From positions 124,001 through 188,000 of the forward strand of contig WBZZ01006266.1 of assembly GCA_019918135.1 (NCBI GenBank): DNA of 64,000 nucleotides, given 5' to 3'. The notes under the pieces are model-generated. The model had not been told where the DNA came from, made no database searches, and was given only the letters and a program-made list of their open reading frames with translations. Positions 37,430 through 46,098 of this stretch are shown here, piece after piece. Position 1 is the stretch's first letter. Each line of letters opens with the position of its first letter. This DNA comes from Paulinella micropora (lineage: Eukaryota > Cercozoa > Imbricatea > Euglyphida > Paulinellidae). The position numbers and the translations under genes were made by a program.

Positions 37430-38700
37430 CGATTGCCTGTTTCGTCGTCTGTTTCGGTTTTCTGTTTTTGTTTTTTGTTTCGATTTTCTGTTTTGATTTT
37501 CTGTTTCGTCGTCTGTTTTGATTTTCTGTTTTGATTTCTTTGTTTCGATTTTCTGTTTCGTCGTCTGTTTCGGTTTTCTGTTTTGTCTTTCTGTTTTGAT
37601 TTCTTGTTTCGATTTTCTGTTTCGTCGTCTGTTTCGGTTTTCTGTTTCGATTTTCTGTTTCGTCGTCTGTTTCGGTTTTCTGTTTCAATTTTCTGTTTCG
37701 TCGTCTGTTTCGATTTTCTGTTTTGCTTTTCTGTTTCGATTTTCTGTTTCGGTTTTCTGTTTCGATTTTTTGTTTCTTTTTTTGATCTCCTGTTTCGATT
37801 TTCTGTTTCGTCGTCTGTTTTGATTTCTTGTTTCGATTTTCTGTTTCGGTTTTCTGTTTCTGTTTCCTATTTCGATTTTCTGTTTCGATTTTCTGTTTCG
37901 TCGTCTGTTTTGATTTTCTGTTTCGGTTTTCTGTTTTTGTTTTTTGTTTTGATTTTCTGTTTTGCTTTTCTGTTTCTGTTTCCTGTTTCGATTTTCTGTT
38001 TCGTCGTTTGTTTCGGTTTTCTGTTTTGATTTTCTGTTTCGTCGTCTGTTTCGGTTTTCTGTTTTTGTTTTTTATTTCGATTTTCTGTTTCGTCGTCTGT
38101 TTCGATTTTCTGTTTTGATCTCCTGTTTCGATTTTCTGTTTTGATTTCTTGTTTCGATTTTCTGTTTTGATTTCTTGTTTCGATTTTCTGTTTCGGCTTT
38201 CTGTTTCGTCGTCTGTTTCGGTTTTCTGTTTTGATTTTCTGTTTTGATTTTCTGTTTCGGTTTCCTGTTTCGTCGTCTGTTTTGGTTTCTTGTTTCGGTT
38301 TTCTGTTTCGTCGTCTGTTTCGGTTTTCTGTTTCAGTTTCCTGTTTCGTCGTCTGTTTCGATTTTCTGTTTCGATTTTCTGTTTCGGCTTTCTGTTTCGA
38401 TTTTCTGTTTTGACTTTCTGTTTCGATTTTCTGTTTCTTTTTTTTATCTCCTGTTTCGGTTTTCTGTTTTGATTTTCTTTTTCGTCGTCTGTTTCGGTTT
38501 TCTGTTTTTGTTTTTTATTTCGATTTTCTGTTTCGTCGTCTGTTTCGATTTTCTGTTTTGATCTCCTGTTTTGATTTCCTGTTTCGGTTTTCTTGTTTCG
38601 TCGTCTGTTTCGGTTTTCTGTTTCGATTTTCTATTTTGGCTTTCTGTTTCCTGCTTCGGTTCTTCTGTTTTGATTTTCTGTTCCGTCGTCTGTGTCTGCG
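37430..38700. repeat. T-rich minisatellite of 12- and 13-nt words
   Basis: About 1.25 kb made almost wholly of the words gtttcgattttct (13 nt) and gtttcgtcgtct (12 nt) and single-base variants, such as gttttgattttct and gtttcggttttct. The plus strand is nearly free of A outside the word gat. Because of the mixed lengths, all three plus frames give long Phe/Cys/Ser-rich readings, which I treat as artefacts. It ends about 20 bp before the ATG of the spliced gene at 38723, so it could be its promoter or leader, or a replication or packaging feature. Confidence 0.9.
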
Positions 38701-38722
38701 TTTAATTTGGCGTGACACAGAT

Positions 38723-39404
38723 ATGCCACCACGAATGAAAAATACAAAGAGAGCTACAACCGGCACGGTAGCGCCGAGGAAGCTTCTGGTGAGCGTTGTG
38801 TGTTGTGTTTCTTTACTTTGTGTCTGAGCGTTGTGTGTTGTGTTTCTTTACTTTGTGTCTGCAGGCCAGGGACACAAACAAAGAGCGCCCTGTGACAGGA
38901 AAGCGAAGCGCCCGCAAAGTCTCGCCCACGGAGCCTGTGCTCAAAAAGGTCAAGATGGTCAGAGTCTGTCAGGACCCGTCAGGCTCGTTCGAGCCTGTGC
39001 TCAAAAAGGTCAAGAAGGTCAGAGTCTGTCAGGACCCGTCAGGCTCGTTCGTGTTTAGATGTCTATGTTTTGTGTTCGGATCCTTTGTAATGTTGTTGTG
39101 TCTATTTCAGGCCACAAGCATGGAAACCAACCCCGAGCATCGCGAATTGTTCCGATGGGCCCGGGACAATGCACTATGTGGTAAGAGAACGACACATATT
39201 GACGGTGCGTACGCAGAGCAAGAGTGGGTAAAATTGTGTACATTCTTTTCCACAAGCCGCACGTTGAAAGAATTTGTGCAGGAACAAGAGCTATTGAACA
39301 GCGCCTTCCTGCTAAAGCTGCAGTACGAGTCCTTCGACTCTGGTAGCTTCACACGCGCGGCACACTCTGCGTGCATGAATAAGAACCAGCCGCCAAAAGG
39401 ATAA
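38723..39404 (+). CDS. Unknown three-exon gene with two small introns
   Basis: Exon 1 is 38723-38788 (22 codons from ATG, MPPRMKNTKRATTGTVAPRK), exon 2 is 38865-39050 (62 codons), and exon 3 is 39111-39404 (97 codons plus stop), all in phase 0. The product is 181 residues. Exons 1-2 are basic (KRSARKV, LKKVKKV), like a nuclear signal or DNA-binding arm. Exon 2 contains a 60-bp tandem duplication coding EPVLKKVKMVRVCQDPSGSF twice. Exon 3 codes a compact helical unit (RELFRWARDNALCGKR, EQEWVKLCTFFSTSRTLKEF, LLKLQYESFDS). Family unknown. It lies directly after the T-rich minisatellite. The introns show that its transcript meets a spliceosome. Confidence 0.6.
38789..38864 (+). other. Spliceosomal intron 1 (76 nt) with internal duplication
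   Basis: Begins GTGAGC and ends tgtgtctgcag. Inside, a 35-bp segment (38791-38825) is repeated exactly at 38826-38860, so the intron is a doubled copy of an intron of about 41 nt. Removing it joins exons in phase 0. Confidence 0.65.
38933..39052 (+). repeat. 60-bp coding tandem duplication
   Basis: Two copies of a 60-bp segment starting gagcctgtgctcaaaaaggt (38933-38992 and 38993-39052) differ at one or two bases. They add 20 residues to exon 2, and the second copy abuts the intron 2 donor. Confidence 0.85.
39051..39110 (+). other. Probable intron 2 (60 nt)
   Basis: Begins gtgttt at the exact end of the 60-bp duplicated exon segment and ends tgtctatttcag, a good 3' splice site. Its length is a multiple of three and has no in-frame stop, so retention would also leave an open frame. 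Confidence 0.5.
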
Positions 39405-40016
39405 TCAAGGTAATTCTTATTTGCTCATATTCACTTGTATCTGAAGCTTAGTATCGCTTTCTGTGTCGATCTTCTGACACCCCCCCCCCCCCTTCCATGC
39501 TCTATCTTCATATGGGTGCGTGTGTAGGCGCACGTAAGAAAAATCTCGCTGGACGGCAAAGCAGATGAAGAGTCTTTGGCTCGTGCGCGAACCGCAAAGC
39601 TCGGGTGCCCAAAGCCTAAGACTGTCGAAATTTAATTAAAAAGAATTGTACTTTTTCAGCGCGTTCCTCCCCCCCCCCCCTTCCCTCGCTCTTCTCCCCT
39701 CCCTTCTCTTCTCTCCTTTCCCTCGCTCTTCTCCCCTCCCTTCTCTTCTCTCCTTTCCCTCTCTCTTCCCCCTCCCTCTCTCCTGTGCTGTATATTAAGG
39801 ATGTGCTGAGTTTTTGGTGGTATATTTCTCTGCAAATTCCGAACGCGTCGGCCAAAGAAAGGCACAACGTGTGGTCTATACCGACTTTTTTAATAAACGC
39901 GTTTTCAATAAGAATGTACAAAATTAATAACCCGGCCTCCACAAAGTGTTAATCTTGGCGCTGAGATTTAGAGAGAGGGAGAAGGAAAAGAGATGGGGGG
40001 GGGGGGGGTTTTGTCT
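39405..40016. other. Spacer with pyrimidine repeats
   Basis: No gene supported. Contains a C run (39479-39492), a tandem repeat of about 37 bp of tctccttt/ccctcgctctt words (about 39680-39785), an A/T-rich stretch with tttttttaataaacg (39886-39900) and a G run near 39996-40008. The A/T-rich parts could be transcript ends. Confidence 0.5.
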
Positions 40017-40500
40017 TTAGTGCTTTGGCCGAAGCACAACCAATCTTTTGCACCATTTCTCGTTGGGCAAAGAAAGATTAGGCATGCAAAGGTTTTCCGA
40101 AAAATCCAGGGTAAACTTCCCGCGGCACTTGAAGCCTGGCGGTAAGGTAAAGCTCTGTAAATCGGGGCACCAGCGGAAAGTCACGTTGAGTTCTTGGGTG
40201 ATCTTCCAGCCTTGGGGCATGGAAAAATCTTTCAAGAGCGACAAGTATTCGAAACGAAGCTCTGCTTTCTGACACCAGATGTTTCTAGGTAGGCGGATGG
40301 TCTCGAGCTTGTCACAAAAGTCTACTGTTAGCGCCAAATGGCGGGAAACCCGCCAACTGGCACTCTCTAAACAAAGGCTTTGAAGATTGTCTAAACTCTG
40401 CAATATCAGTTCTGCCTCCTTTCAGGTCGGAGGGTAAGTTGACTTGTTCTAAGTCAGAGCAGTACTCTACTCTCAGCAAAGGTAAGTGGAGGAGGGAGGC
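40017..40500 (-). pseudogene. Leucine-rich-repeat protein fragment
   Basis: The minus strand codes tandem units of about 24 residues with a C-x-x-L core: LTVDFCDKLETIRLPRNIWC, LRFEYLSLLKDFSMPQ, NVTFRWCPDLQSFTLPPGF and LDFSENLCMPNLSLPNEKWC. The region upstream of 40403 continues the pattern in another frame (VEYCSDLEQVNLPSDLK). About five units are seen, and the fragment is broken at least once and has no start. The units resemble those at 55324-55491 and 55750-55941, so this is one member of a family scattered through the right half of the window. LRRs of this type mediate protein recognition, often as F-box substrate receptors. Confidence 0.55.
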
Positions 40501-40604
40501 GGGTGCTTTGCCCTTCCCTTCCGCCTCCCCTTTCTCTCTCCTTCACCTGCCCCTTGCCCTGCCTCTCTGCTTCTCTTCTGCCCTTTACATTTTAATAATA
40601 ATTA

Positions 40605-41615
40605 CTAGAGCGAGTTCTTTGTTTCCTCCTCCTCGTCGCAATAACCCTCTACCGCCGCAAACTGTACCTCCGACGTTCTGGGCTCAGGCGAGCCCGGACG
40701 GCGGAAATACCATACACATATTAAAGCCAAGAACACCAGCGCGACTACCACATAAGCCATCCCGCCCTTACTAAAACCGGCAAAGTGCACGAAACCAGGA
40801 GTGCGTGCGCCCGGTTCCAACGCCGTCATCGCCGCTGGGGACGGGGTTTCGGGTACAAGCCTTTGTAGCGCCGACAACGGGGGCTGTCCAGGGTCGGCAG
40901 CAAAGAGAAGCCAGGCTCCGTCTCCGTCCTGCTTTATCCCCGGGTCGCTGTCCAGCCCGCGCTCGTATAAGAAAGCAGCCAGCGCCTCCGAGGCAGCCCT
41001 GTGCAACGAGCGCGGCCTGCCCGGGGCGGTCAAGCTGGTGTCGGTCCCATGCCACTCCACTTCCTCTCGCTGCAGTTCCTGACGCTGCCAGTCCACGACC
41101 CTAGCTGTAATCTCGCTGCCCGCGCACGAGGCCGCCAACACGCCCGTCCCCAGCGACAGCAAGGCTTGTAATTGGCGAGGATGCCCCTGCACCAGCTCCG
41201 CAATTACTTCTTTGGCTCCTAGGTTCAGGTCCACAAACACACCTCCGAAACGCAACAGCACCAGATACTTCACAAACTCGTCGATCTCGTCGAGGCTCGC
41301 CACAGTCGTCAGCTGTGCCTGTGTCCAGACACACTCCCGCTGCGCTGGGCTCCATGCCAAGTACTTCCAGCCATGGTACAGGCCGCCCCAGCGTGCGCTG
41401 CTGTCCAGATACACAGACAACAACTCCGTGTTCGGCGCCGTGCGCGGCACGAATTGGTGCAGGATCCGCGGGACTTGGCAGGCGCCCTCTCCGCGCCCTG
41501 GCAGCCCCGAGCCTAGCTCCGACAGCCACTCACTGCAGTTCTTTTCGCCCCAAGGAGTACGTAAGGCTCCAGCGTCCCAAACACACAGAACTAGTAGTAC
41601 TATGCCAGCACGCAT
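40605..41615 (-). CDS. GT32-like secreted/membrane glycosyltransferase
   Basis: 336 residues from ATG 41615. A signal peptide (MRAGIVLLVLCVWDAGAL) is followed by CQVPRILHQFVPRTAPNTEL (P-x-I-x-H-Q-x-W type opening of the glycosyltransferase sugar-binding region), then DEIDEFVKYLVLLRFGGVF followed by VDLN, the equivalent of the D-x-x-R-x-x-x-L-x-x-x-GG-x-Y-x-D-x-D block of Och1-like GT32 enzymes. A second hydrophobic helix (MAYVVVALVFLALICVWYF) precedes an acidic tail. The enzyme would transfer a sugar in the ER/Golgi lumen, possibly onto viral glycoproteins. It is divergent from the large ectodomain gene at 41970, a plausible substrate partner (inference). Confidence 0.6.
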   Translation of the reverse strand: MRAGIVLLVLCVWDAGALRTPWGEKNCSEWLSELGSGLPGRGEGACQVPRILHQFVPRTAPNTELLSVYLDSSARWGGLYHGWKYLAWSPAQRECVWTQAQLTTVASLDEIDEFVKYLVLLRFGGVFVDLNLGAKEVIAELVQGHPRQLQALLSLGTGVLAASCAGSEITARVVDWQRQELQREEVEWHGTDTSLTAPGRPRSLHRAASEALAAFLYERGLDSDPGIKQDGDGAWLLFAADPGQPPLSALQRLVPETPSPAAMTALEPGARTPGFVHFAGFSKGGMAYVVVALVFLALICVWYFRRPGSPEPRTSEVQFAAVEGYCDEEEETKNSL

Positions 41616-41861
41616 TCTTTGGAAACTACCCCGTCGGGCACAGCGCTGCAGGAAAGGGGTTGTACTTTGATTATGTCAGGAAAGGGATTGAAAGCCCCTT
41701 GGCTTTTGTGCTAACTCCGTTCCCCTCTCCCCCCCTCCCCTTCCCTTCTCTCTCCCTTCCCCTCTCTTAGTTGGACGTTCGAAGCCCAATCGTCGAGAGC
41801 AGATCTACTTCCCGGCTATTCTGCCCACTACCGTTTTCGCACTTTCGGCCCAAGTTCATTG

Positions 41862-41874
41862 CTATATAATATAG
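41862..41874 (+). promoter_or_regulatory. TATA-like box for the ectodomain gene
   Basis: ctatataatatag lies about 100 bp before the ATG at 41970, the best TATA match in the window. The intervening leader is C/T-rich. Confidence 0.5.
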
Positions 41875-41969
41875 AGACTACTTCGTACAAAATTCCAATG
41901 GCGCGTCTTTCCCCCCTCTCGCCCGCCGCTCTCACCTCCCTCTCTCGCTCGCGAGCTGTTTCTCTTTAA

Positions 41970-44171
41970 ATGGATCTGTTGCACGAAGATTCCGCCACGG
42001 GGTTCCAATACCGGAGGGAGGTGGTCACAAGGCTTTTGCTAGCTAACTATGACCAAGGTACGCGGCGGAACGACACTAGGTACTGGGCGGACCTGCTTGT
42101 TCTGTCCTGCCACAACCGGACGCTACCGCCCGCGCAGCTAGCGGCACTAGCCCTGGAGGTTCGTACAAGCCCCAAGGCAGATTTCATGCTGGCTAGTGCT
42201 GTGCGTATCCTGCACTGCCAGCCCGCGCTCAACCAGAGCGTGCTGGGAGAGGCGTTGTTTTCGTTACATGGCTTATGGTTTACAGCCGGGGACACACGCT
42301 CGGTGTTCCACAGCGAAAATCATATCCTGCTTTGGAGTTCGGCGGCTCCGGTGCTATGCAGGCTGGGTTGGGCACCCCCGCGCTGTCCTGCGGGCTGGAA
42401 GAAACGTACCTTGGCCTACCTGCGCGAAAAGCAGGCGGTCGGGTTTTATGAATTTGCTTCCGGTGTTTACTCGCCTTGGACGTTGTTCGGGCTCGTGAAT
42501 CTGTACGACCTGACTGACGAGCGCGAGACAGAAATCAGGGCGCTCGCGGCCGGTTGTGTGCAGGCGCTAGTGCGTCAGCTAAGGCAATATAGCAACGAGG
42601 TAGGCATGTGGCCCGTGCCCCAGATGCGCTACCAAGGCCCGCCCGAGGCCTTGTCTTGGAACCTGGTCCTGCTCAGCGGGCCTCGGCGCGACCTTTACGG
42701 TGACTTTGCGGGCGTCTGGGACGGAAGTGCGCGCAATTTCAGTTTATACCAAAGCACGGCTTTTGTGCTTTTGCTGACGGAGCTAGATTTGTTTGGGGGG
42801 GTCGCGGGCGAGCCTCGCCTGTTGCAGCTGGACGAGCAGTTTATCATTGGCAGGCCGGCGGACGAGCAGAGACGGGCGTTGGAAAATTTCTCCACCGGAT
42901 TGGAGGAGAAGCCACTGGACGAGTGGGATCTGACTGCGATGGGCTGGAGCATGGGCGCGTACGTTGGCCCGACAACAAGCGAGCACACGTTCCGGCTCCT
43001 GCAACACTGGCAGCTGTGGGACAACCACCAGTTTGTTTGGGCCAGGTTTTGGCGGGATTGGTCGTCGCACCTGGTGACCAATGATGCGGGCTGGTTGCTG
43101 CGGGAAGTGACGGGGTCTTCGCTGTTGCACGCCATCTGCCGGCTTTGGCGGTACGGCAACTCGTCGCTAGGTTCGTTCCAGCGCTACCACCCAGGGTTCC
43201 GCGGCTGGCAGCAACGACCGCTGTCGGCGGGGCTGGGGCACACTGAGCTCTGGCTCGCGAGCGGCAAGCTCGCGAGGGGTGCGCGGCTGGTGACGACGCG
43301 CCACTGGTCCGGCTCCAACAACCTGCCGTTTGTTAACCAGAGCCAGCACGTGGCACTGGTGGCCTTCAGGCGCAGCGTCGATGTGGCTCTGACCGAGCAC
43401 CTACAGCACAGCGGAGTGCAGCTTGTAGTTGCTACAGCTCGGGGGCACGAGGAGCCAGAGCGATATTGCGTGAAAGACTCCAAGGGCCACCGCTGGTTTC
43501 TGTTTCGTGAGCCCAAGACGTCCGCGTACGCCGCGGTCCTTACGCCATGCGGCAAGGAGATCTGTGCCGGCTCGGGCCGCGGGCACGCGCAAGTCTGGGC
43601 GCTGGTTGTCGGACACTCCGACCTGCACGGCGACTTTAGCAATTTTTCCCAGAACATAGCCAGCAGCAACGTAAGTTGGAAATGGCGCGGACGGACCTTG
43701 TTGGCTAATGCCCAGGTGTCTGGACAGTCGCTAGAACTGCGCTGGCAGGCCCGTGATGGTCCGATTCTTCAAACAACCATTGGCCTTAGCGTCTATCTGG
43801 TCGTATTTCCAGTGCTCTTGGGGTTACTATGCTGGTGCTGCTGCGTTATGTGGGAGGTTCGGCCGTCCGAATTCTGCGCTCCGTGTGACAGTGGCTGGGG
43901 GTACCGCTCGCTAAGCAACGGTCACCGCCGGCGCGCCTGTTGTGTCTCCTACAACCAGCACAATAAACGCCGGCGCGCCTGTTGTCTGTGTTGTAAGAAA
44001 AATCGCGAATGCGTTCGCAGCTGTCTGCGGCATCGCAAAACTAAAAACCTACGGAAGTTAATAACGTTGACAAAGCTGGCTTTGGTGGTGCTACTTATTT
44101 GGCCATTTTTTATGGTCTTTGGTTGGTTTATTTCTCTCGACCACGCAGGCAACGGTGACCCTGGGTTGTGA
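41970..44171 (+). CDS. Large ectodomain enzyme-like protein with two C-terminal membrane helices
   Basis: 733 residues from ATG 41970. There is no signal peptide at the N-terminus. Residues 1-590 are Trp/Leu-rich with several N-glycosylation sequons (NRT, NQS, NFS, NSS, NVS). The segment DTRSVFHSENHILLWSSAAP (about 107-126) recalls the conserved SENH stretch of some (alpha/alpha)-toroid carbohydrate-active enzymes; this is a faint resemblance and I do not name a family. A membrane helix (SVYLVVFPVLLGLLCWCCC, about 608-626) leads into a Cys-rich basic loop (repeated RRRACC motifs), then a second helix (LALVVLLIWPFFMVFGWFI). A 29-bp duplication codes the RRRACC repeat. Next to a glycosyltransferase, so a surface or lumenal role is likely. 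Confidence 0.5.
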   Translation: MDLLHEDSATGFQYRREVVTRLLLANYDQGTRRNDTRYWADLLVLSCHNRTLPPAQLAALALEVRTSPKADFMLASAVRILHCQPALNQSVLGEALFSLHGLWFTAGDTRSVFHSENHILLWSSAAPVLCRLGWAPPRCPAGWKKRTLAYLREKQAVGFYEFASGVYSPWTLFGLVNLYDLTDERETEIRALAAGCVQALVRQLRQYSNEVGMWPVPQMRYQGPPEALSWNLVLLSGPRRDLYGDFAGVWDGSARNFSLYQSTAFVLLLTELDLFGGVAGEPRLLQLDEQFIIGRPADEQRRALENFSTGLEEKPLDEWDLTAMGWSMGAYVGPTTSEHTFRLLQHWQLWDNHQFVWARFWRDWSSHLVTNDAGWLLREVTGSSLLHAICRLWRYGNSSLGSFQRYHPGFRGWQQRPLSAGLGHTELWLASGKLARGARLVTTRHWSGSNNLPFVNQSQHVALVAFRRSVDVALTEHLQHSGVQLVVATARGHEEPERYCVKDSKGHRWFLFREPKTSAYAAVLTPCGKEICAGSGRGHAQVWALVVGHSDLHGDFSNFSQNIASSNVSWKWRGRTLLANAQVSGQSLELRWQARDGPILQTTIGLSVYLVVFPVLLGLLCWCCCVMWEVRPSEFCAPCDSGWGYRSLSNGHRRRACCVSYNQHNKRRRACCLCCKKNRECVRSCLRHRKTKNLRKLITLTKLALVVLLIWPFFMVFGWFISLDHAGNGDPGL

Positions 44172-44199
44172 GTCCAGCCCGCTGCCGGGGGAGAGGGAG

Positions 44200-45290
44200 G
44201 CGCCAAGAAAGTATGAAAAAGTTGACGGTCTTACACTTGACACTGAAAACTAAGGGAAGGGGTGGGCAAAACACGATCCGCCTTGCTTCCCATATTATAA
44301 CGCAGGAAGGGGCAGAGGCGTTGTATGTATTTATTCTGTTTGTAGCCTCTGCGCCATTCACCCTCCCCTGCTCATTGAGCCCCCCTAAGCTCAGGGGGGA
44401 AATGAGGAGGGGAGAGTGGCAGAAAGAATCTTTGGCTGTAGGGGGAGGGGGGGGGGCGCGCCCGGCATTAGAGGGCTTAGTTGAGGCGTTTCAAGCATTT
44501 TTTTGGTAGCTTCTGCGCTCTTCCCCTCCCCCCTTGCCCTTCCCCTGTTCTTTGAGCCCCCCGGGCTCAGGGGGCTCAGGGGAGGGAAGAGCGCAAAAAA
44601 GGGAGGGGGAGGGGCGCCCCCCCCCCCCTTCATGCTGCGACAGCGGGCGGGCCCTGAAAGGAGAAAACCAGAGAGAAGAAGTTGAAACCCGCCTTCCGAG
44701 GGGCGAGGGAGTGCGCAAGACTTGTCATTTGCGCAAACAAAAAAAAATTCTTACGCGTATGATACGGTCGAAAAAGGCAATGTACATCCGGGTTTTCCGA
44801 TGAAACTGCCTTTTATAGCCGCATCACACCTTGTCGGAGAGTATTAAAAAAGAGAATTTTTTTTATTAAAAGCTTCTGTCTGGCGCTTTGGCCTTGGGCC
44901 GAAATTCGCCAGCGGGAGAAAAGGTTAGGTGTATCTTTTTACCTAGTTGGAGCAAAAGCGCGGCGAAAAAGCCTTTCCTTGCCTTGATTCCGTGGTACCG
45001 GGCATGCAAAGGCGGGCACCGGTCCGAGGCGGTGGCGTCGGCGGGCCGCAGTTTGCCCCAAGCGGCCCGCGCGCCAAGAAAGTGCGAAAAAGAATTTTCG
45101 CTGATAGAACTTGGCGGTCTTACATTTGGCGCTGAGAACTAAGAGAGGGAGGGGAAAGGGCAGGGGAGCTTAGTTGAGGCGTTTCATGCATTTCTTTTGT
45201 AGCTTCTGCGCTCTTCCCTCCCCCCTTGTCCTTCCCTTGTTCTTTGAGCCCCCCGGGCTTAGGGGGAGAGGTGAAGGGAAGGGATAGGAT
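44200..45290. repeat. Dispersed repeats related to the right-end repeat zone
   Basis: Three copies of an element containing aggcgttgtatgtatttatt and tagcttctgcg lie at about 44316-44355, 44480-44515 and 45175-45215. Each is followed by C-rich sequence and a ttgagccccc...gggctcag inverted repeat. A module with gcgccaagaaagtgcgaaaa and gcggtcttacatttggcgct occurs at about 45070-45140. The same modules build 55942-64000. On the minus strand a stretch open from about 45130 to the stop at 44866 ends LLLQLGKKIHLTFSPAGEFR, which resembles the end of an LRR-family gene, followed by attaaaaaaaat. Confidence 0.6.
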
Positions 45291-45639
45291 ACCAAGTGTA
45301 AAAAAATTTATTAAGCATTAAAAAATTTCTTTGTTTAAAGGCACACAAAAGATGTACCTCCGGCACAAGCCCGGCCAGCGCCTGCAAAAAAAAGCTAGCG
45401 TTTCTCAGCCCCGCGCTTTTTCTGAAGACGAAGGCTCCACACCCAAAAGGTCTGTTCATCCAGCAATCGCAAGCCCAGCTCCGGCGCGCCGGCGGCTGCG
45501 TCGGTCCACGCCGCCGAGCCCAGGGCTGACCCGCACGCTGCACTTCCGCGTCCCGGGGGCTCAAGGGGAGGGAAGAAGAAAGAAAAGGGGGGGGGGGGGC
45601 CCTCCCTCCTCGGTGCTCTGTCTCGACTACAAACTCCGT

Positions 45640-45861
45640 CTAAGTCATACGACGAGTGACTTCTCCAATGAGGCGGCGCACTCGCCGAGACAGAAAGGCA
45701 AGGCCCCCCCAAGGGACCTCGATCGTTGCGTGGCCATCACAGACGAAGCCCCCGGCCTTGCCATTGAGGGAGTGTTTAAAAATGAGCCAAAAACAATTCA
45801 ACTGCCAACGTGCGCTCCCAGCGGCACTGACATGTATTTTTTCACAAAAGAAAAGACAGTT
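45640..45861 (-). CDS. Possible small protein or gene fragment
   Basis: An open stretch of 73 codons, with no ATG at its front, reading SARWQLNCFWLIFKHSLNGK then GGFVCDGHATIEVPWGGLAF and ending VRRLIGEVTRRMT. The amino-acid mix is protein-like, unlike the homopolymer-rich frames around it. It may be an exon or a fragment. Further towards 45290 only chance frames, G/C tracts and an A/T-rich 3'-end-like block (45300-45340) are seen. Confidence 0.25.
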   Translation of the reverse strand, partial: NCLFFCEKIHVSAAGSARWQLNCFWLIFKHSLNGKAGGFVCDGHATIEVPWGGLAFLSRRVRRLIGEVTRRMT

Positions 45862-45870
45862 TTAATGAAA

Positions 45871-46098
45871 CTAAACAAGTTCTTGGCGTGCTACTCCTTT
45901 CTTAGCAACCGCTTTCTTGCGCCCCCCCCTCCCCGGAGATCCGGCGCGCGCCTGCACACACGCACACACATACACACGCTGGGTTTCTAAAAAGCCAGCC
46001 GGGGCCAAAAAAGCAGTAACAGGCCTTTGGCTACAAATGAGCATGAATACGCCAGGCTTACCTCTGTGCACAGCCAGGCTGTTCTGGTTCTTAATCAT
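45871..46098 (-). CDS. Possible small basic protein with an intron, overlapping the D5 stop
   Basis: The ATG at 46098 overlaps the last codons of the D5 gene (aatgattaag). The reading begins MIKNQNSLAVHR. A GTAAGC donor at 46061 and a cttttttgg...gctttttag acceptor at 45987 define a 75-nt intron-like segment in phase. The remainder ends in a strongly basic tail (GGRKKAVAKKGVARQELV) before a stop at 45871. It could be a small separate protein or a spliced 3' untranslated region of the D5 transcript. Either would be unusual. Confidence 0.3.
   Translation of the reverse strand: MIKNQNSLAVHRGKPGVFMLICSQRPVTAFLAPAGFLETQRVYVCACVQARAGSPGRGGRKKAVAKKGVARQELV
45987..46061 (-). other. Candidate 75-nt intron
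   Basis: On the minus strand it starts GTAAGC after gcacagag and ends with a pyrimidine-rich tract and gctttttag. The length is similar to the 60- and 76-nt introns of the gene at 38723. Confidence 0.45.

Noticed and set aside
37518-38561. Long Phe/Cys/Ser-rich frames
   Set aside because: Translations of the T-rich minisatellite in all three plus frames; no start, no domain, pure repeat.
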